Origin: Phycisphaerae bacterium
GTDB taxonomy: Bacteria; Planctomycetota; Phycisphaerae; Phycisphaerales; SM1A02
Length of the DNA: 7,218 nt
Assembly (NCBI GenBank): GCA_016873375.1
Contig: VGXJ01000089.1
Coordinates: 1 to 7,218, forward strand
Reading direction: 5' to 3'
The number at the start of each line of letters is the position of its first letter. Positions within the stretch are counted from its first letter, which is position 1. The notes under the pieces are model-generated. The model was given only the letters and a program-made list of their open reading frames with translations. It did no database searches and was not told the origin of the DNA. Both the position numbers and the translations under genes were made by a program. Below, piece by piece: positions 5,984-7,218 of this stretch.

Positions 5984-6100
5984 GAGTCGCGGCTCCCAGG
6001 CCGCGAGGCTTGAGTCGCGGCTCCCACGCCGCGAGGCTTGAGTCGCGGCTCCCACGCCGCGAGGCTTGAGTCGCGGCTCCCACGCGGCTCCCACGCCGCG
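5984..6100. repeat. Array of four tandem 28-bp palindromic units
   Basis: Three contiguous 28-bp units (5984-6011, 6012-6039, 6040-6067) are followed by a fourth, altered one (6068-6100). Each begins GAGTCGCGGC and, in the complete units, ends CGAGGCTT. Each contains a perfect 7-bp inverted repeat, TCGCGGC and GCCGCGA, around a 6-nt loop. Unit 1 differs from units 2 and 3 by one base, in the loop (TCCCAG against TCCCAC). Unit 4 carries an 11-bp internal duplication of CGGCTCCCACG and lacks the trailing AGGCTT. There are no spacers, so it is not a CRISPR array. The array occupies most of the 132 bp between the convergent stop codons of greA and the FG-GAP gene, so it could act as a two-way transcription barrier or RNA 3'-end stabiliser. 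No T-run follows the hairpins, so it is not a classical intrinsic terminator. Confidence 0.93.
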
Positions 6101-6113
6101 CCCTGCGCCGCGC

Positions 6114-7218
6114 TCAGGGGGCGCCGCGATCAAGCACCAGTCGCCGCCCCGGCTCGGTCGTCGCGACCTGCTCGAAGCCGTCGGGCCAACGCACGGTGAC
6201 CTTCACCGGCTCCTTGCCCGCCAAGCCCACGTGGGCTTCGGGCGAAAAGGTCGACTGGAACGGGCCTCCGCCGGCGAACCAGCGGCGTTGCGACAGCCCA
6301 CCCTGCTCGACGGTGATCATGGCCCCCACGGCCCGGTGGTTGCGTGACCCCGCCCGCGTGTCACGCAGGCTGATGACCAGCCAATCCCCGGCCGAGTCGT
6401 GATCGTTGCGCAGCACCCGCAACGGACCGTTGAGTTCGCCGATCACGGCGTCCACATCGCCGTCGCCATCCAGATCGCCGAAGACCGCCGTGCGGTCTCG
6501 ATGCGGCTGGGCCAGCCAGGCCGCATCGCTGCGCAGCGGCGTGAACCGGCTCCCCTTTCGCTCCAGCACCAGACGAGGTTGCGCGTACTCGCTGTCAAAG
6601 GTGGCCTTGGTCGCGTTGGGATACACATGACCGTTGACGGTGAAGAGATCCTCGTCGCCGTCGTGATCCAAGTCCGCCAGGACCGACGCCCAGCCGCACA
6701 AAGATCGAGACGGGGCCCCCGTGCCGAACTGGCTCGAGCGGTCATCCCAGAAGCCATCCGGTCGATTGAGGAAGAGCGTGTTCGTGTCGCTGGAGAAGAC
6801 CGTGGTGTGCAGGTCGGGTCGGCCATTGCCATCGACATCGCCGAGCGCGACCCCCATGGTCGCCTGCTCAATGCCCTCGAGGTTCGCGCTGCATCCAAGT
6901 CGCCGCGCTCGCTCGGCGAATCTGAAGCCGCCCTCGTTCACGAACAGATGGTTGCCGCTCGAATCGTTGCCCACGAAGAGATCGACCAGTCCATCTCCCG
7001 AGAAGTCGCACGCAATCACGTTGAGCCCGAACCCGGGTGCCACCGCACCGACACCACTTGTCCCAGTCACGTCGGTGAACCTGTCGCCGTCATTGCGCAG
7101 CACGACATCATGCAGCGGAACCAGACCCTTCGGGCCATTGATGACCGGCTGGCCCTTGAACATCGCGGGTTGGAGCGGCTTGGCGGGGTCGTAGTCCACG
7201 TAACGCGCAACGTAGAGG
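6114..7218 (-). CDS. CRTAC1-like FG-GAP/VCBS repeat protein with C-terminal ASPIC/UnbV domain (N-terminus outside window)
   Basis: The minus frame is open from the right edge to the stop at 6114-6116 and gives the last 367 residues. The visible start LYVARYVDYDP resembles the DLYVANYvDyD repeat motif of CRTAC1-type proteins, so the GTG at 7199 is internal, not a start. Four calcium-binding-type DxDxDG loops of FG-GAP/VCBS blades follow: DFSGDG (about 71), DVDGNG (127), DLDHDG (182) and DLDGDG (248), expected to form part of a seven-bladed beta-propeller. Residues about 275-367 are an ASPIC/UnbV domain, with DWLVISLRDTRAGSRNHRAVGAMITV, a glycine-rich GGGPFQSTFSPEAHVGLAG stretch and VTVRWPDG. 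Such proteins are generally exported and bind ligands or surfaces; an enzymatic function is not established. A signal peptide would lie beyond the window. The gene converges on greA. Confidence 0.93.
   Translation of the reverse strand, partial: LYVARYVDYDPAKPLQPAMFKGQPVINGPKGLVPLHDVVLRNDGDRFTDVTGTSGVGAVAPGFGLNVIACDFSGDGLVDLFVGNDSSGNHLFVNEGGFRFAERARRLGCSANLEGIEQATMGVALGDVDGNGRPDLHTTVFSSDTNTLFLNRPDGFWDDRSSQFGTGAPSRSLCGWASVLADLDHDGDEDLFTVNGHVYPNATKATFDSEYAQPRLVLERKGSRFTPLRSDAAWLAQPHRDRTAVFGDLDGDGDVDAVIGELNGPLRVLRNDHDSAGDWLVISLRDTRAGSRNHRAVGAMITVEQGGLSQRRWFAGGGPFQSTFSPEAHVGLAGKEPVKVTVRWPDGFEQVATTEPGRRLVLDRGAP

Noticed and set aside
5984..6100. CRISPR array
   Set aside because: The 28-bp units abut directly with no spacers and no cas genes are nearby; it is a simple tandem repeat.
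5858..6133. Minus-strand 91-codon frame spanning the repeat array
   Set aside because: The frame is open only because the repeat unit contains no minus-strand stop codons; it also overlaps greA and has no start signal.
7197..7199. GTG at 7199 as the start of the FG-GAP protein
   Set aside because: The frame continues upstream to the window edge with residues LYVARY, which belong to a repeat motif, so the gene is truncated by the window rather than starting here.

Overview
The window looks like chromosomal core DNA from a high-GC bacterium, most likely a planctomycete-type organism (Planctomycetota, possibly Phycisphaerae). That placement is inferred from the mixture of genes: a MurC-MurB-Ddl cell-wall cluster that is not followed by ftsA or ftsZ, next to a large FG-GAP/ASPIC-UnbV (CRTAC1-like) protein of a kind abundant in that phylum. 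Nothing in the window suggests a plasmid, phage, transposon or CRISPR locus.

Layout. Positions 1-394 (minus) hold the first 131 residues of an NtrC-type response regulator, cut by the left edge. A 195-bp divergent intergenic region (395-589) separates it from murC. On the plus strand, murC (590-2098), murB (2095-3051) and ddl (3048-3956) form a tight operon with two 4-bp stop/start overlaps. After 41 bp comes a membrane-anchored protein with an FtsQ/DivIB-like layout (3998-4834), exactly where ftsQ sits in classical division and cell wall (dcw) clusters. It overlaps by 32 bp an unrecognised protein with six predicted membrane segments (4803-5489). Then come greA (5517-5981, transcript cleavage factor), a 117-bp array of four tandem 28-bp palindromic units (5984-6100), and, convergent on the minus strand, the C-terminal 367 residues of a CRTAC1-like FG-GAP/ASPIC-UnbV protein (6114-7218), whose N-terminus lies beyond the right edge.

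How the genes work together. MurB and MurC make UDP-MurNAc and add its first L-Ala; Ddl makes the D-Ala-D-Ala dipeptide added later by MurF. The FtsQ-like protein would link this operon to septal wall synthesis. GreA and the FG-GAP protein are not obviously part of that pathway.

The points most worth a second look are the tandem palindromic array between the convergent genes, the divergent FtsQ-like protein with its overlapping membrane-protein partner, and -10-like hexamers placed exactly 6 bp before two ATG codons that lack Shine-Dalgarno sequences (greA and the response regulator), which suggests leaderless transcripts. I did not find clear evidence of a wholly new biological system.
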